A stretch of 64,000 nucleotides of DNA, from positions 682,001 to 746,000 of the forward strand of contig NZ_CP135439.1 of NCBI RefSeq assembly GCF_032341995.1. The letters run 5' to 3'. The notes beneath the pieces were generated by a model. The model was not told the origin of the DNA and did not search any database. It saw only the letters and a list, made by a program, of their open reading frames with translations. The translations under genes and the position numbers were made by a program. Positions 1 through 14,432 of this stretch are shown piece by piece; the stretch's first letter is position 1; each line of letters starts with the position of its first letter. The stretch comes from Domibacillus sp. DTU_2020_1001157_1_SI_ALB_TIR_016. GTDB taxonomy: Bacteria; Bacillota; Bacilli; Bacillales; Domibacillaceae.

Positions 1-132
1 TTAAGATTATAGAGTAAGGTTTGAATAAATGCAATAGAAATTCGAAAAAATATTTGCGGAAAGAAAAACAATTTCGTTTAGCAGGATTTTGAAAGGGAAA
101 AGAAGAAAACGTACATAAACAAAAGCATAATG

Positions 133-163
133 TTTGACCTTCACTGACCTTGGATTGTATGAT
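133..163 (+). promoter_or_regulatory. Sigma-A promoter of clpP with CtsR operator
   Basis: A tandem-heptad CtsR box lies at 133-151; on the minus strand it reads AAGGTCAGTGAAGGTCAAA, close to the family consensus RGTCAAANANRGTCAAA. It overlaps a -35 TTGACC (134-139), followed 18 bp later by a -10 TATGAT (158-163). This placement lets CtsR block RNA polymerase until heat or protein stress. The upstream 130 bases are AT-rich and I see no gene in them. Confidence 0.85.
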
Positions 164-204
164 GGTTAAACAATAAAGCTATTATCCAAAGGAGGAACCA
201 CAAT

Positions 205-810
205 ATGAATTTAATTCCTACAGTTATTGAACAAACAAACCGCGGTGAACGCGCGTATGACATTTATTCTCGTTTGTTGAAAGACCGCATTATTATGCTT
301 GGAAGCGGCATTGATGATAATGTGGCAAACTCAATCGTAGCTCAGCTTTTGTTCCTTGAAGCGGAAAACCCAGAAAAAGATATTTCTATCTACATCAACA
401 GCCCGGGCGGCAGTATCACAGCTGGTATGGCGATCTACGATACAATGCAGTTTATTAAACCGAATGTACAGACGATCTGTATCGGTATGGCTGCTTCCAT
501 GGGGGCTTTCCTTCTTGCTGCAGGTACACCAGGCAAGCGTTACGCTCTTCCGAACAGTGAAGTCATGATTCACCAGCCGCTTGGCGGAGCACAGGGCCAG
601 GCAACAGAAATTGAAATTGCAGCGAAGCGTATTCTATTCCTTCGTGAGAAATTAAACGGCATCCTGTCAGAGCGCACTGGCCAGCCGCTTGAAGTCATTG
701 CACGCGATACAGACCGGGATAACTTTATGACAGCGGATCGTGCGAAAGAATATGGCCTTGTAGACCATATCGTTACACGTAATGAAGTTACAAACAAAGA
801 AGAAAAATAA
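205..810 (+). CDS. clpP: ATP-dependent Clp protease proteolytic subunit ClpP
   Basis: Serine peptidase of family S14 that forms a tetradecameric barrel and degrades substrates fed by ClpX, ClpC or ClpE in the cytoplasm. The 201-residue product is close to the usual 195-200. The catalytic triad is in register with the family: Ser98 in MAASMGAF, His123 in MIHQPLGG and Asp172 in RDNFM. The ATG follows an AAAGGAGG site by about nine bases. A CtsR box and sigma-A promoter sit directly upstream and a terminator directly downstream, so the gene is monocistronic and part of the class III stress regulon. It would also degrade proteins tagged by the tmRNA encoded at 13.9 kb. Confidence 0.98.
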   Translation: MNLIPTVIEQTNRGERAYDIYSRLLKDRIIMLGSGIDDNVANSIVAQLLFLEAENPEKDISIYINSPGGSITAGMAIYDTMQFIKPNVQTICIGMAASMGAFLLAAGTPGKRYALPNSEVMIHQPLGGAQGQATEIEIAAKRILFLREKLNGILSERTGQPLEVIARDTDRDNFMTADRAKEYGLVDHIVTRNEVTNKEEK

Positions 811-818
811 GGAATTTC

Positions 819-848
819 AAAAGACCTGCTGCAGCGGGTCTTTTTTTT
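819..848 (+). terminator. Intrinsic terminator of clpP
   Basis: A GACCTGC/GCGGGTC stem with a TGCA loop is followed by eight T residues. Confidence 0.9.
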
Positions 849-889
849 CATGCCGCTAATCTGTATAATAGCGGTAAGGGGGAGATGGG

Positions 890-2221
890 ATGAACATGCA
901 AATGAAGCCGGGACTCTGGCAGCAGCAGACGATGAAGCTGGCCATGACGCAGGAATTAACGCAGGCCATTACATTGCTTCAATATTCAGCGCAGGAGCTG
1001 GCAGCGTTTTTGGAAACAAAGGCCGTCGAGAACCCGTTTATTCAATTAGAAACGCCTTCATTGAAAGCGCTTCATAAAAAAGAGCGTGCCCAGTCAGGAG
1101 CAAAAGCGGCAGATGATAAAAACTGGATCGAGCACATTGCGGATTCTTCTTATACCATCACGGATTATGTGCAGGCTCAATTTCAGTTGAAAGAATTAAC
1201 GGATAAACAAAAACGGATTCTTCGTTTTTTATTAGATAACATGGACGAAAACGGCTATATGACAATTGATAGCAAGGAAGCAGCCGTCTTGATGGGGGAG
1301 AACAAAGACGAAGTCCAATTGGTACTCGATATGATCAAGTGGATGGAGCCGGCAGGAATTGGAGCCGGCAGTTTGCAGGAATGTCTTCTTCTGCAGGTGG
1401 AACGGCGCCTGGATGCACCTTTTTTAGCGGAGACGATTCTTCGCAGTCATTTTATCGAGTTTGCCAATAAAACATGGAAGCCGCTCGCCAAAAAGCTTGG
1501 TGTTGAACTAAAGGACATTCAGCAGGCGGCTGATTTTATTCGAACGTTAAATCCAAAGCCGGGTGCTTCTTTCGGAAACGGGTCTTCCTGCTATGTTCAG
1601 CCTGATGTAGCGGTAACCGTTAGCGGAGAGACCATAGAAGTCCATCTTTATGATGACGACTTACCGAAAGTTATTTTTGAAAAAGAATATTTTAATGAAT
1701 TGGCTTCACACGCGGACAAAGAAGTGAAGCGGTTTATAAAAGAAAAAGAAAAAGACTATCAGTGGCTTATGAGAAGCCTTGAGCAAAGACAGCAGACCAT
1801 ACAGCGGGTAGGACTTAAAATTGTAGAAAAGCAGCGCCGTTTTTTCTTTGACGGACCGGGCTCTCTGCAGCCGCTTACGATGAAAGACATTGCTGAAGAG
1901 CTGAACATTCATGAATCAACCGTAAGCCGGACCGTACGGGGGAAGTACATGCAGACTCCGTTTGGCACATACGAATTAAAAACCTTTTTCCCATCCGGTA
2001 TGGCTGCCTCCTCAGAAGAAGGCGAAACAGCCTCTTCCAACCAGGTGAAAATACGTATTCAAGCGCTCGTCTCAGCGGAAGACAAGAGAAAGCCGCTGTC
2101 TGACCAGGCTATTTGTTCTGCGCTTTTAAAAGAAGGGATGGCTGTTTCAAGAAGAACAGTCGCCAAATACAGAGAACAATTAAATATACCATCTTCAGCA
2201 AAGCGCAAAAGATATGAATAA
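890..2221 (+). CDS. rpoN: RNA polymerase sigma-54 factor RpoN (SigL)
   Basis: Alternative sigma factor that recognises -24/-12 promoters and needs enhancer-binding ATPases to melt DNA; in bacilli it serves levanase, arginine and branched-chain or acetoin catabolism genes. The 443 residues show the glutamine-rich N-terminal region I (residues 1-50), the core-binding domain, a helix-turn-helix around MKDIAEELNIHESTVSR, and the C-terminal RpoN box as SRRTVAKYRE (canonical ARRTVAKYR). The ATG follows a GGGGGAGA site. No sigma-54 activator is encoded in this window, so its targets lie elsewhere. The gene overlaps or abuts the small glutaredoxin-like gene downstream. Confidence 0.96.
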   Translation: MNMQMKPGLWQQQTMKLAMTQELTQAITLLQYSAQELAAFLETKAVENPFIQLETPSLKALHKKERAQSGAKAADDKNWIEHIADSSYTITDYVQAQFQLKELTDKQKRILRFLLDNMDENGYMTIDSKEAAVLMGENKDEVQLVLDMIKWMEPAGIGAGSLQECLLLQVERRLDAPFLAETILRSHFIEFANKTWKPLAKKLGVELKDIQQAADFIRTLNPKPGASFGNGSSCYVQPDVAVTVSGETIEVHLYDDDLPKVIFEKEYFNELASHADKEVKRFIKEKEKDYQWLMRSLEQRQQTIQRVGLKIVEKQRRFFFDGPGSLQPLTMKDIAEELNIHESTVSRTVRGKYMQTPFGTYELKTFFPSGMAASSEEGETASSNQVKIRIQALVSAEDKRKPLSDQAICSALLKEGMAVSRRTVAKYREQLNIPSSAKRKRYE

Positions 2222-2231
2222 GAGTGATCAT

Positions 2232-2477
2232 ATGACGATTTATTTTTATACAAGACCAGGCTGCCATTTGTGTGACGACGCTAAAAAAGTCGTCGTCCCC
2301 ATCGCGCAGGAATTGAATATAGAGATGCTTGAACGAAACATTGATACAAAAGATGAATGGACAGAAAAATACGGATTAATGATTCCGGTTGTTGAAATGG
2401 GGGGAGAGCTTATGGCTTATGGCCACGTGGAACGCCTCTCTCTCTTAACACAACTGAAAGGAAGAGTTAACGAATAA
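2232..2477 (+). CDS. Glutaredoxin family protein
   Basis: Small thioredoxin-fold protein of 81 residues that begins with a beta strand (MTIYFYTRPGCHLCDDAKK) holding a CxxC redox motif (CHLC). It ends its fold with a VVEMGGELMAYG segment typical of the DUF836/glutaredoxin-like group, so it probably acts as a thiol-disulfide reductant. Substrates are unknown. An in-frame ATG at 2214 would add six residues and overlap rpoN, but the ATG at 2232 is preferred because AAGAGTGA lies at a better distance. The position between rpoN and cggR is a conserved Bacillus arrangement. It is probably co-transcribed with rpoN. Confidence 0.85.
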   Translation: MTIYFYTRPGCHLCDDAKKVVVPIAQELNIEMLERNIDTKDEWTEKYGLMIPVVEMGGELMAYGHVERLSLLTQLKGRVNE

Positions 2478-2503
2478 TTTAAAAAAATAACGAGCTCTTT
2501 TCG

Positions 2504-2532
2504 TTGATTTTTAAATAATGCCCTGCTACAAT
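2504..2532 (+). promoter_or_regulatory. Sigma-A promoter of the cggR-gapA operon
   Basis: TTGATT (2504-2509) and TACAAT (2527-2532) are separated by 17 bp. They lie 100 bases before the cggR start, leaving room for an operator downstream of the promoter. Confidence 0.8.
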
Positions 2533-2564
2533 GGATTTGTAAGCAGGGAAAAATTTTTTTCGCC

Positions 2565-2605
2565 GGGGTGGGACATTAAAAGTTTCAACTGGGACGAAAG
2601 AGAAC
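2565..2605 (+). promoter_or_regulatory. Candidate CggR operator
   Basis: Two TGGGAC direct repeats start at 2569 and 2590, each followed six bases later by a weaker half element (AGTT, GAAC). The known Bacillus subtilis operator is a tandem CGGGAC-N6-TGTC repeat located between promoter and gene. The same design is seen here, though with a 21-base rather than 20-base period. Confidence 0.65.
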
Positions 2606-2631
2606 CCAAAGACCGAAGAGGAGCGCGGGAT

Positions 2632-3663
2632 ATGAAACCGATCTTAAATATTCAACAGCAGCTCGTACCGGACCTGCTTGACATTATGCAAAAACGCTAT
2701 CGTCTTTTGCAGGCGGTTCGAATTGCCGGGACAGCTGGCAGACGTACGCTTGCCCAGTCACTAAGCATGACGGAACGTGTTGTAAGAAGCGAAGCGGAGT
2801 TTTTAAAAGAGCGCGGACTGCTCGATTTCAGTGCATCAGGCATGAAATTAACAGAAACGGGTATGGATGTGGTGAGGGAGCTGGAAGAGCTGATGCTCGA
2901 GCTTAAAGGCATTGATTCAATGGCCGAAGAGCTGAAGGCCCGCTACAATTTATCGGAAGCTGTTATTGTGCCTGGCAATTGTGATGAATCGGCATTCGTG
3001 AAAAAAGCAATCGGTGAGGCGTGCGTAAGCCGCATAAAGAGCAGGCTCAGCGGTAAAACTATCATCGCTGTAACAGGCGGCTCGACAATGGCGGAAGCAG
3101 CAAGAACGATGAAACCGGATTTTGCAGAAGGGAAACAAGTGTTATTTGTGCCGGCGCGGGGCGGTATTGGGGATGATGTCCGCAATGAAGCCAACACGAT
3201 CGCTGCATTAATGGCACAGAATACAAACGGGTCACACCGTGTGTTGTACGCGCCAGAGCGAATCAGCCCTGACGTGCGCGAATCTCTTCTTCAGGAGCCG
3301 GCGATCAAAGAAGCAGTCAGCATGATCCAGTCTGCAGACATTGTTCTCCATGGCGTCGGGAATGCAATTTCGATGGCAAAGCGCCGCAAAACACCAGAAG
3401 CGGAACTTGCGATGCTGGAACAAAATGAAGCAGTAGCAGAGGCATTTGGCTACTATTTCAACAAAGAAGGCGAAGTGATTCAGAAGCTATCAACAATCGG
3501 TTTGAAACTGGATGATCTGCAGCATGCCAAAGTCGTAATTGCGGCGGCAGGCGGCGCATCAAAAGGCAAAGCGATTCGTTCATATTTAAACGGATCACCA
3601 AAGCTCGATATTTTAGTGACAGACGAAGCAGCCGCAAGAGAATTGCTTGAAGACCTATCTTAA
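2632..3663 (+). CDS. cggR: Central glycolytic genes regulator CggR
   Basis: SorC/DeoR-type repressor of the glycolytic operon, released from DNA by fructose-1,6-bisphosphate. The 343-residue product has an N-terminal helix-turn-helix (GRRTLAQSLSMTERVVRSE) and a C-terminal sugar-phosphate sensing domain with the conserved ITVTGGSTMAEAA-like and PARGGIGDD segments. The reading frame is open from 2518, but the true start is the ATG at 2632, preceded by GAGGAGC. An upstream start would place the operator inside the gene. It is the first gene of the cggR-gapA transcript. Length matches the B. subtilis protein (340). Confidence 0.95.
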   Translation: MKPILNIQQQLVPDLLDIMQKRYRLLQAVRIAGTAGRRTLAQSLSMTERVVRSEAEFLKERGLLDFSASGMKLTETGMDVVRELEELMLELKGIDSMAEELKARYNLSEAVIVPGNCDESAFVKKAIGEACVSRIKSRLSGKTIIAVTGGSTMAEAARTMKPDFAEGKQVLFVPARGGIGDDVRNEANTIAALMAQNTNGSHRVLYAPERISPDVRESLLQEPAIKEAVSMIQSADIVLHGVGNAISMAKRRKTPEAELAMLEQNEAVAEAFGYYFNKEGEVIQKLSTIGLKLDDLQHAKVVIAAAGGASKGKAIRSYLNGSPKLDILVTDEAAARELLEDLS

Positions 3664-3672
3664 CGCGAACAT

Positions 3673-3698
3673 CCGGCAGTTCTCATTTGAACTGGCGG
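3673..3698 (+). promoter_or_regulatory. Stem-loop in the cggR-gapA junction
   Basis: CCGGCAGTTC and GAACTGGCGG pair over ten positions with one mismatch and no T-run follows, so this is not a terminator. In B. subtilis the cggR-gapA mRNA is cleaved near the end of cggR, and a stem-loop protects the gapA 5' end. This hairpin sits at the equivalent place. Confidence 0.55.
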
Positions 3699-3706
3699 TT
3701 TGATAA

Positions 3707-4738
<1,032 letters not shown>

Positions 4739-4768
4739 TTAAAACACACTGATTTTTTAAGCTATAAC

Positions 4769-4797
4769 TTGGAAATCAACAGTTCACCATCTATAAT
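4769..4797 (+). promoter_or_regulatory. Candidate sigma-A promoter upstream of pgk
   Basis: TTGGAA (4769-4774) and TATAAT (4792-4797) are 17 bp apart in the gapA-pgk gap. B. subtilis has a separate constitutive promoter before pgk. Here the predicted start site is only a few bases before the terminator hairpin at 4811. Confidence 0.6.
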
Positions 4798-4810
4798 GAA
4801 AAGGTGAAAC

Positions 4811-4844
4811 GGGGAGCGGGATACAATCCCCGCTCCCTTTTTTT
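4811..4844 (+). terminator. Intrinsic terminator between gapA and pgk
   Basis: A nine-pair GGGAGCGGG/CCCGCTCCC stem is followed by seven T residues. It would end most gapA transcripts. Confidence 0.9.
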
Positions 4845-4950
4845 GTGTGTAAGCCGTTATCTGTTCCGCTGCTAAAGCAGCGTCGAACGATGTCGGCGGA
4901 ATGCTGCACGCTTAGCTTTCGCTTTTCAATTACACTGGGAGGTCTTCTTG

Positions 4951-8451
<3,501 letters not shown>

Positions 8452-8463
8452 GGGAGAGAATAA

Positions 8464-9762
<1,299 letters not shown>

Positions 9763-9771
9763 GAACAAACG

Positions 9772-9797
9772 AAAGCCCGGCGGCCGCCGGGCTTTTT
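9772..9797 (+). terminator. Intrinsic terminator of the glycolytic operon
   Basis: A GC-rich AAGCCCGGC/GCCGGGCTT stem runs straight into a T-tract after eno. Confidence 0.92.
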
Positions 9798-9825
9798 TGC
9801 GCGTGTGCAGAAAGTATGATATAAT
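9797..9825 (+). promoter_or_regulatory. Sigma-A promoter of secG
   Basis: TTGCGC (9797-9802) and TATAAT (9820-9825) are separated by 17 bp and lie about 40 bases before the secG start. Confidence 0.7.
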
Positions 9826-9864
9826 TCACTCATCTATAGGTTCGTCTTTGATGGAGGTAAAAAT

Positions 9865-10101
9865 ATGTTACATACAGTGCTTATTGTACTGCTCGTGATT
9901 GTAGCAATTGCGCTTATTGCGGTTGTTTTGCTGCAGTCTGGGAAAAGCTCAGGGCTTTCTGGCGCGATTTCCGGCGGTGCGGAGCAATTGTTTGGAAAAC
10001 AGAAAGCGCGCGGGATTGACCTTGTGCTGCATCGTTTGACAGTGATTTTGTCTGTTCTGTTTTTTGTTTTAACAATTGCGCTTTCTTACTTTGGTTTATA
10101 A
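9865..10101 (+). CDS. secG: Preprotein translocase subunit SecG
   Basis: Small membrane subunit of the SecYEG channel that assists SecA-driven export. The 78-residue protein has two hydrophobic helices (about residues 3-22 and 55-75) joined by a glycine- and serine-rich loop ([20 protein letters not shown]) that contains the family motif. It begins at an ATG after ATGGAGGT. It has its own promoter and terminator, and the secG-est-rnr-smpB-ssrA order is standard in Bacillus. Confidence 0.95.
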   Translation: MLHTVLIVLLVIVAIALIAVVLLQSGKSSGLSGAISGGAEQLFGKQKARGIDLVLHRLTVILSVLFFVLTIALSYFGL

Positions 10102-10103
10102 TA

Positions 10104-10135
10104 AAAAAGGCGATTCGGCTGAATCGCTTTTTTTT
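10104..10135 (+). terminator. Intrinsic terminator of secG
   Basis: A GCGATTC/GAATCGC stem with flanking A and T tracts lies directly after the secG stop. Confidence 0.88.
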
Positions 10136-10182
10136 ATGCCCCAAAGCCTTCATCATCCGATAAAAGAAAGGAATTGACTCAC

Positions 10183-10929
10183 ATGAAATTAACACTGCCA
10201 ACTCCATTTACATTCGAAGCGGGAAAACGGGCTGTTTTACTTTTACACGGTTTTACTGGAAATTCATCTGACGTGCGCATGATCGGCCGTTTTCTTGAGA
10301 AAAATGGGTATACATCACATGCACCACACTATAAAGGACATGCGGTTCCGCCTGAAGAACTAGTGAAAACGGGTCCTGAAGACTGGTGGAAGGATGTGGA
10401 GGAAGGCTATCAGCATCTGCTGAACCTTGGCTATGAAGAAATTGCGGTATGCGGACTGTCGCTCGGCGGTGTTTTTGCATTGAAACTCGGTTATACTAAA
10501 CCTGTAAAGGGTATTATTCCAATGTGTGCCCCAATGTCGATGAAAGACGAGCAGACGATGTACAATGGGGTTGTGGAATACGCACGCGGGTTCAAGAAAT
10601 TTGAAGGGAAATCCGCTGATGTTATTGAAAAAGAAATAGAAGCCTTTAAACAAACACCGATGAATACGCTGGCGGCGCTTCGTGAGCTTGTACAAGATGT
10701 ACGCAGCCATATTGACCACATTTATGCACCGGTTTTTGTTGTTCAGGCACGCAACGACAAAATGATTGATACCAACAGCGCCAATGTGATTTTTGAAGGC
10801 GTGGAAACAGACGAAAAACAATTGAAGTGGTACGAAGAGTCCGGTCATGTGATTACACTGGATAAAGAAAAAGAGCAGCTGCATGCAGACATTCTTGCCT
10901 TTCTCCAAACGCTTGACTGGACCGTGTAA
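10183..10929 (+). CDS. est: Carboxylesterase (Est30/YvaK type)
   Basis: Alpha/beta hydrolase that cleaves short- to medium-chain carboxyl esters; the physiological substrate is not known. The 248 residues equal the length of the Geobacillus Est30 and B. subtilis YvaK enzymes. The oxyanion-hole segment is LLHGFTGN, the nucleophile is Ser93 in GLSLGG, and the acid and base are the Asp and His in the C-terminal QARNDKMID and [10 protein letters not shown]. The frame is open from a TTG at 10174, but the ATG at 10183 is chosen because AAAGAAAGGA sits 10 bases before it. It lies between secG and rnr and may be co-transcribed with rnr. Confidence 0.92.
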   Translation: MKLTLPTPFTFEAGKRAVLLLHGFTGNSSDVRMIGRFLEKNGYTSHAPHYKGHAVPPEELVKTGPEDWWKDVEEGYQHLLNLGYEEIAVCGLSLGGVFALKLGYTKPVKGIIPMCAPMSMKDEQTMYNGVVEYARGFKKFEGKSADVIEKEIEAFKQTPMNTLAALRELVQDVRSHIDHIYAPVFVVQARNDKMIDTNSANVIFEGVETDEKQLKWYEESGHVITLDKEKEQLHADILAFLQTLDWTV

Positions 10930-10954
10930 CTTCGCAAAAGGAGGCGGGTTCCAG

Positions 10955-13315
10955 ATGGACCAGCACATAGAGAAAATCGTCGATCGATTATTGACGTATA
11001 TGAAAGAAGAATCGTACAAGCCGCTCACAGTACAGGAGCTTGAAGAAGTGCTTGGCATTGAAGGCTCAGAAGGGTTCCGCGACTTTGTTAAGTCGCTCGT
11101 GTACATGGAAGAGCGCGGTTTAGTCGTGCGGACGCGCGCAAATCGATACGGCCTGCCGGAGAAAATGAACCTTGTGCGCGGAAAGATTTCCGGACATGCA
11201 AAAGGGTTTGCTTTCCTGCTGCCGGATGAGCAGGGAATGGATGATGTATTTATTCCGCCGCATGAAACGAACGGAGCTCTAAACGGTGATACCGCGCTTG
11301 TCCGTGTGACGAAAGAAGACCAAAACGGGACACGCCGGGAAGGTACTGTTGTCCGTATTTTAGAACGCGGCCAGACGGATATTGTTGGTACGTTCATCGA
11401 CAAAAAAAGCTTTGGCTTTGTGGAAACAGACGATAAAAAATTTACCGCTGATATTTTTATCCCAAAAGAAAAAACAGCCGGTGCGATTGACGGCCACAAA
11501 GTTGTTGTCCATATCACGCGCTGGCCGGAAGGACGCCAGGCGGCAGAAGGCGAAGTAAAAGAAATCATCGGGCATAAGAACGACCCTGGCGTCGATATTA
11601 TGTCGATTATTTATAAACACGGCCTGCCGCAGGAGTTTCCGGAAGAAGTGCTGGAGCAGGCGAATGCGGTGCCGGATGAAATTGATCCGAAAGATATCGC
11701 GAACCGCCGGGATCTTCGCGATGAAGTCATCGTGACAATTGATGGAGCGGATGCAAAAGACCTTGATGATGCGGTCACGGTAACCAAGCTTGAGAATGGC
11801 AACTATAAGCTCGGCGTTCACATTGCCGACGTCAGCCACTACGTAACGGAAAACTCCCCGATTGACCGGGAAGCCTATGAGCGTGGTACAAGTGTTTATT
11901 TAGTGGACCGGGTAATCCCGATGATTCCACACCGCTTGTCCAATGGCATCTGCTCATTGAACCCTAAAGTAGATCGTTTAACAATGTCGTGTGAAATGGA
12001 AATTAACGCATCTGGTGAAGTAGTCAGCCATGAAATCTTTGACAGTGTTATCCGAACGACAGAACGAATGACTTATTCAGATGTAAACCGGATTTTGGTT
12101 GATAAAGATGAAGCATTGCGCGCTAAGTACGAAGCACTTGTGCCGATGTTTGAGCGAATGGAAGACCTGGCGGCCATTTTACGCCAAAAGCGCACGGACC
12201 GGGGTGCCATTGACTTTGATTTCAGGGAAGCAAAAGTGCTTGTAGATGAAGACGGGCATCCGACTGATGTAGTCATTCGGGAACGTTCTGTCGGCGAAAA
12301 ACTGATTGAAGAATTTATGCTTGCGGCGAATGAAACGGTAGCAGAGCATTTCCACTGGATGGATGTTCCGTTTATATACCGGATTCACGAAGATCCGAAG
12401 GAAGATAAATTGCAGCGCTTTTTTGAGTTTTTGACGAATTTTGGCTTGAATGTGAAAGGGACAGCGAATTCTGTTCATCCGCGTGCCCTGCAGGAAATTA
12501 TTGAAAACGTGAAAGACACGCCGGAAGAAACAGTTATTTCTACTGTTATGCTTCGGTCCATGCAGCAGGCAAAATATAATGCGGACAGCTTAGGGCATTT
12601 TGGGCTTGCAGCAGAATTTTACACGCATTTCACCTCGCCAATCCGCCGGTATCCGGATTTGATTGTCCATCGTTTAATTCGCACGTATTTAGTCAACGGT
12701 GATCTTACGCCGCAAACACGGGAAAAGTGGGATGCGCGCCTTCCGGAAATCGCTGATCACACATCCAGCATGGAACGCCGGGCTGTTGATGCAGAACGCG
12801 ATACCGACGAGCTGAAAAAAGCAGAATTTATGCTTGATAAAATCGGTGAAGAGTATGATGGGGTTATCAGCTCTGTTACCAACTTCGGTATGTTTGTGGC
12901 GCTTGAAAACACGATTGAGGGTCTGATTCACGTTTCGTATATGACAGATGATTATTATCGTTATGATGAACGCCACTATGCCATGATCGGTGAGCGGACC
13001 GGCAACGTCTTCCGCATTGGGGACGAAATTACCGTCCGTGTGCGTGATGTAAATAAAGACGAACAGTCTGTCGATTTTGAAATCGTGGGCATGAAAAAAC
13101 AGCGCCAGCGTCCAGCTGGAATAGAGGGCAAAGCGGATAAAAAGCCGCGCGGCCGCGGCAAGAAAGCACAAGCCATTAAACGGGAAGACAGACCGTCGAG
13201 AAAACCGGCGCTTCCAGATGTGAAAGAGGGCGGCGAATGGTCGAACCAGCCGCCGAAAAAAAAGAAAAAACGTAAATTTTATGAAGGAATTGCGAAGAAA
13301 AAGAAACGCAAGTAA
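10955..13315 (+). CDS. rnr: Ribonuclease R
   Basis: Processive 3'-5' exoribonuclease that degrades structured RNA and takes part in tmRNA and rRNA quality control. The 786 residues hold an N-terminal winged helix (about 1-70), two cold-shock domains, the RNB catalytic domain with the Asp cluster in [14 protein letters not shown] and [14 protein letters not shown], an S1 domain ([13 protein letters not shown]), and a lysine-rich C-terminal tail. The frame is open from 10883, but AAAGGAGGCG places the start at the ATG of 10955. It sits directly upstream of smpB, its functional partner in trans-translation. Confidence 0.96.
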   Translation: MDQHIEKIVDRLLTYMKEESYKPLTVQELEEVLGIEGSEGFRDFVKSLVYMEERGLVVRTRANRYGLPEKMNLVRGKISGHAKGFAFLLPDEQGMDDVFIPPHETNGALNGDTALVRVTKEDQNGTRREGTVVRILERGQTDIVGTFIDKKSFGFVETDDKKFTADIFIPKEKTAGAIDGHKVVVHITRWPEGRQAAEGEVKEIIGHKNDPGVDIMSIIYKHGLPQEFPEEVLEQANAVPDEIDPKDIANRRDLRDEVIVTIDGADAKDLDDAVTVTKLENGNYKLGVHIADVSHYVTENSPIDREAYERGTSVYLVDRVIPMIPHRLSNGICSLNPKVDRLTMSCEMEINASGEVVSHEIFDSVIRTTERMTYSDVNRILVDKDEALRAKYEALVPMFERMEDLAAILRQKRTDRGAIDFDFREAKVLVDEDGHPTDVVIRERSVGEKLIEEFMLAANETVAEHFHWMDVPFIYRIHEDPKEDKLQRFFEFLTNFGLNVKGTANSVHPRALQEIIENVKDTPEETVISTVMLRSMQQAKYNADSLGHFGLAAEFYTHFTSPIRRYPDLIVHRLIRTYLVNGDLTPQTREKWDARLPEIADHTSSMERRAVDAERDTDELKKAEFMLDKIGEEYDGVISSVTNFGMFVALENTIEGLIHVSYMTDDYYRYDERHYAMIGERTGNVFRIGDEITVRVRDVNKDEQSVDFEIVGMKKQRQRPAGIEGKADKKPRGRGKKAQAIKREDRPSRKPALPDVKEGGEWSNQPPKKKKKRKFYEGIAKKKKRK

Positions 13316-13333
13316 GAAAGTGGGGATGAGCCA

Positions 13334-13801
13334 ATGCCAAAGGGAGAAGGAAAAGTGGTCGCGCAAAATAAAAAAGCGCGCCACGATTACTTTATTGAAG
13401 AAACATATGAAGCGGGTCTTGTGCTTTTAGGAACCGAAATTAAAGCAATCCGGGCGGGACGAGTGAATTTAAAAGATTCATTCGCCCGCATTCGAAATGG
13501 CGAACTGTTCGTCCACAATATGCATATCAGCCCGTACGAGCAGGGAAATATTCATAACCATGAACCGCTCCGTACGCGAAAGCTTCTTCTGCACCGGAAG
13601 CAAATTAATACATTGATCGGTGAAACGAAAGAAGCGGGCTACTCGATCGTTCCTTTAAAACTTTATTTAAAAGACGGATATGCAAAATTGTTAATTGGCC
13701 TTGCAAAAGGGAAAAAGAAATATGATAAACGCGAAGATTTAAAGCAGAAAGAAGCAAAACGCGACATTGAGCGCGCCTTTCGTGATCGTCAAAAGGGTTG
13801 A
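13334..13801 (+). CDS. smpB: SsrA-binding protein SmpB
   Basis: RNA-binding protein that delivers tmRNA to stalled ribosomes. The 155 residues form the SmpB barrel ([20 protein letters not shown] at the start, [18 protein letters not shown] after it) and end in the basic tail [20 protein letters not shown], which occupies the empty mRNA channel. It lies immediately upstream of ssrA, and its stop codon overlaps the -35 element of the ssrA promoter. Confidence 0.97.
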   Translation: MPKGEGKVVAQNKKARHDYFIEETYEAGLVLLGTEIKAIRAGRVNLKDSFARIRNGELFVHNMHISPYEQGNIHNHEPLRTRKLLLHRKQINTLIGETKEAGYSIVPLKLYLKDGYAKLLIGLAKGKKKYDKREDLKQKEAKRDIERAFRDRQKG

Positions 13802-13826
13802 ATAACTAGTTTGTTTGTGGTATGAT
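13798..13826 (+). promoter_or_regulatory. Sigma-A promoter of ssrA
   Basis: TTGAAT (13798-13803) and TATGAT (13821-13826) with a 17-bp spacer. The precursor would carry a leader of about 85 bases before the mature tmRNA, containing hairpins GAAGC/GCTTC (13843-13858) and TAGC/GCTA (13883-13894); RNase P would remove it. Confidence 0.75.
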
Positions 13827-13918
13827 AGATTCTGTCACGATGAAGCAGCTATGCTTCGATACTACTTTGTCAGGGAATGTCTTAGCATAAGCTAGAACAT
13901 CCTGTTCAAATCTAATCC

Positions 13919-14277
13919 GGGGACGTTACGGATTCGACAGGGGTAGTTCGAGCCTGGGCTGCGGGCCAGAGGGTCGGCTCTGTCAAAACGCACTTGCCTA
14001 TAATAACTGGCAAACAACAAACTCAACTACAAGCTGCCTAATTTAGGTTAGCCTGTGCTCCTCCCGCTGTTGTCCGTGCAGTCGGGTAAGGGGCTCACTT
14101 TAAGCGGACTACGCTCAATTCCTCCGCCTGGGGATGAGAGAAGAGACTAATCAGGCTGGCCGATCCAAACGCCTGCTGTGCGGCAGTTGGGCCGGCGAGA
14201 TCGAAATAGTGCAGCTACGCCCGTAGACGCTCAGGTGCCGTTATCTTTGGACGCGGGTTCGACTCCCGCCGTCTCCA
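13919..14277 (+). ncRNA. ssrA: Transfer-messenger RNA (tmRNA)
   Basis: The RNA rescues stalled ribosomes and adds a degradation tag. The 5' end GGGGACGTTACGGATTCGAC pairs with the 3' CGTCTCC to form the acceptor stem, and the T arm reads GGTTCGACTCCC. The terminal CCA is not encoded: TAC follows the discriminator A. The tag frame resumes at GGC (14009) and stops at TAA (14039), giving GKQQTQLQAA after the tRNA-borne alanine. The tag is as short as those of the B. cereus group but ends in LQAA instead of the usual leucine-alanine-alanine. A terminator follows. Confidence 0.95.
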
Positions 14278-14302
14278 TACTTGTATGGAGCACCTATTTA
14301 TA

Positions 14303-14335
14303 AAAGCCTTGCGAATTATTCGCAAGGCTTTTTTT
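14303..14335 (+). terminator. Intrinsic terminator of ssrA
   Basis: An AAGCCTTGCGAA/TTCGCAAGGCTT stem followed by a T-run. Confidence 0.92.
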
Positions 14336-14432
14336 GTTTTAGGAAAAGCAACCCTGTCCAGTATTGGCAAAGACAAAGTGCATATAGTCGAGAGGCCGGC
14401 ATACATTGGTAAAACAATGCGAGGTGATTGGT

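Noticed and set aside
2518..2631. Extended N-terminus of CggR
   Set aside because: It would include the -10 region and operator as coding sequence and has no ribosome site; the ATG at 2632 has one.
10360..11568. 402-residue open frame on the minus strand across est and rnr
   Set aside because: It lies opposite two well-conserved genes, has no ribosome site, and its composition (rich in Phe, Ser, Arg) is typical of antisense shadow.
12689..13384. 231-residue minus-strand open frame opposite the 3' end of rnr
   Set aside because: The Phe-rich sequence is the complement of the lysine-rich rnr tail.
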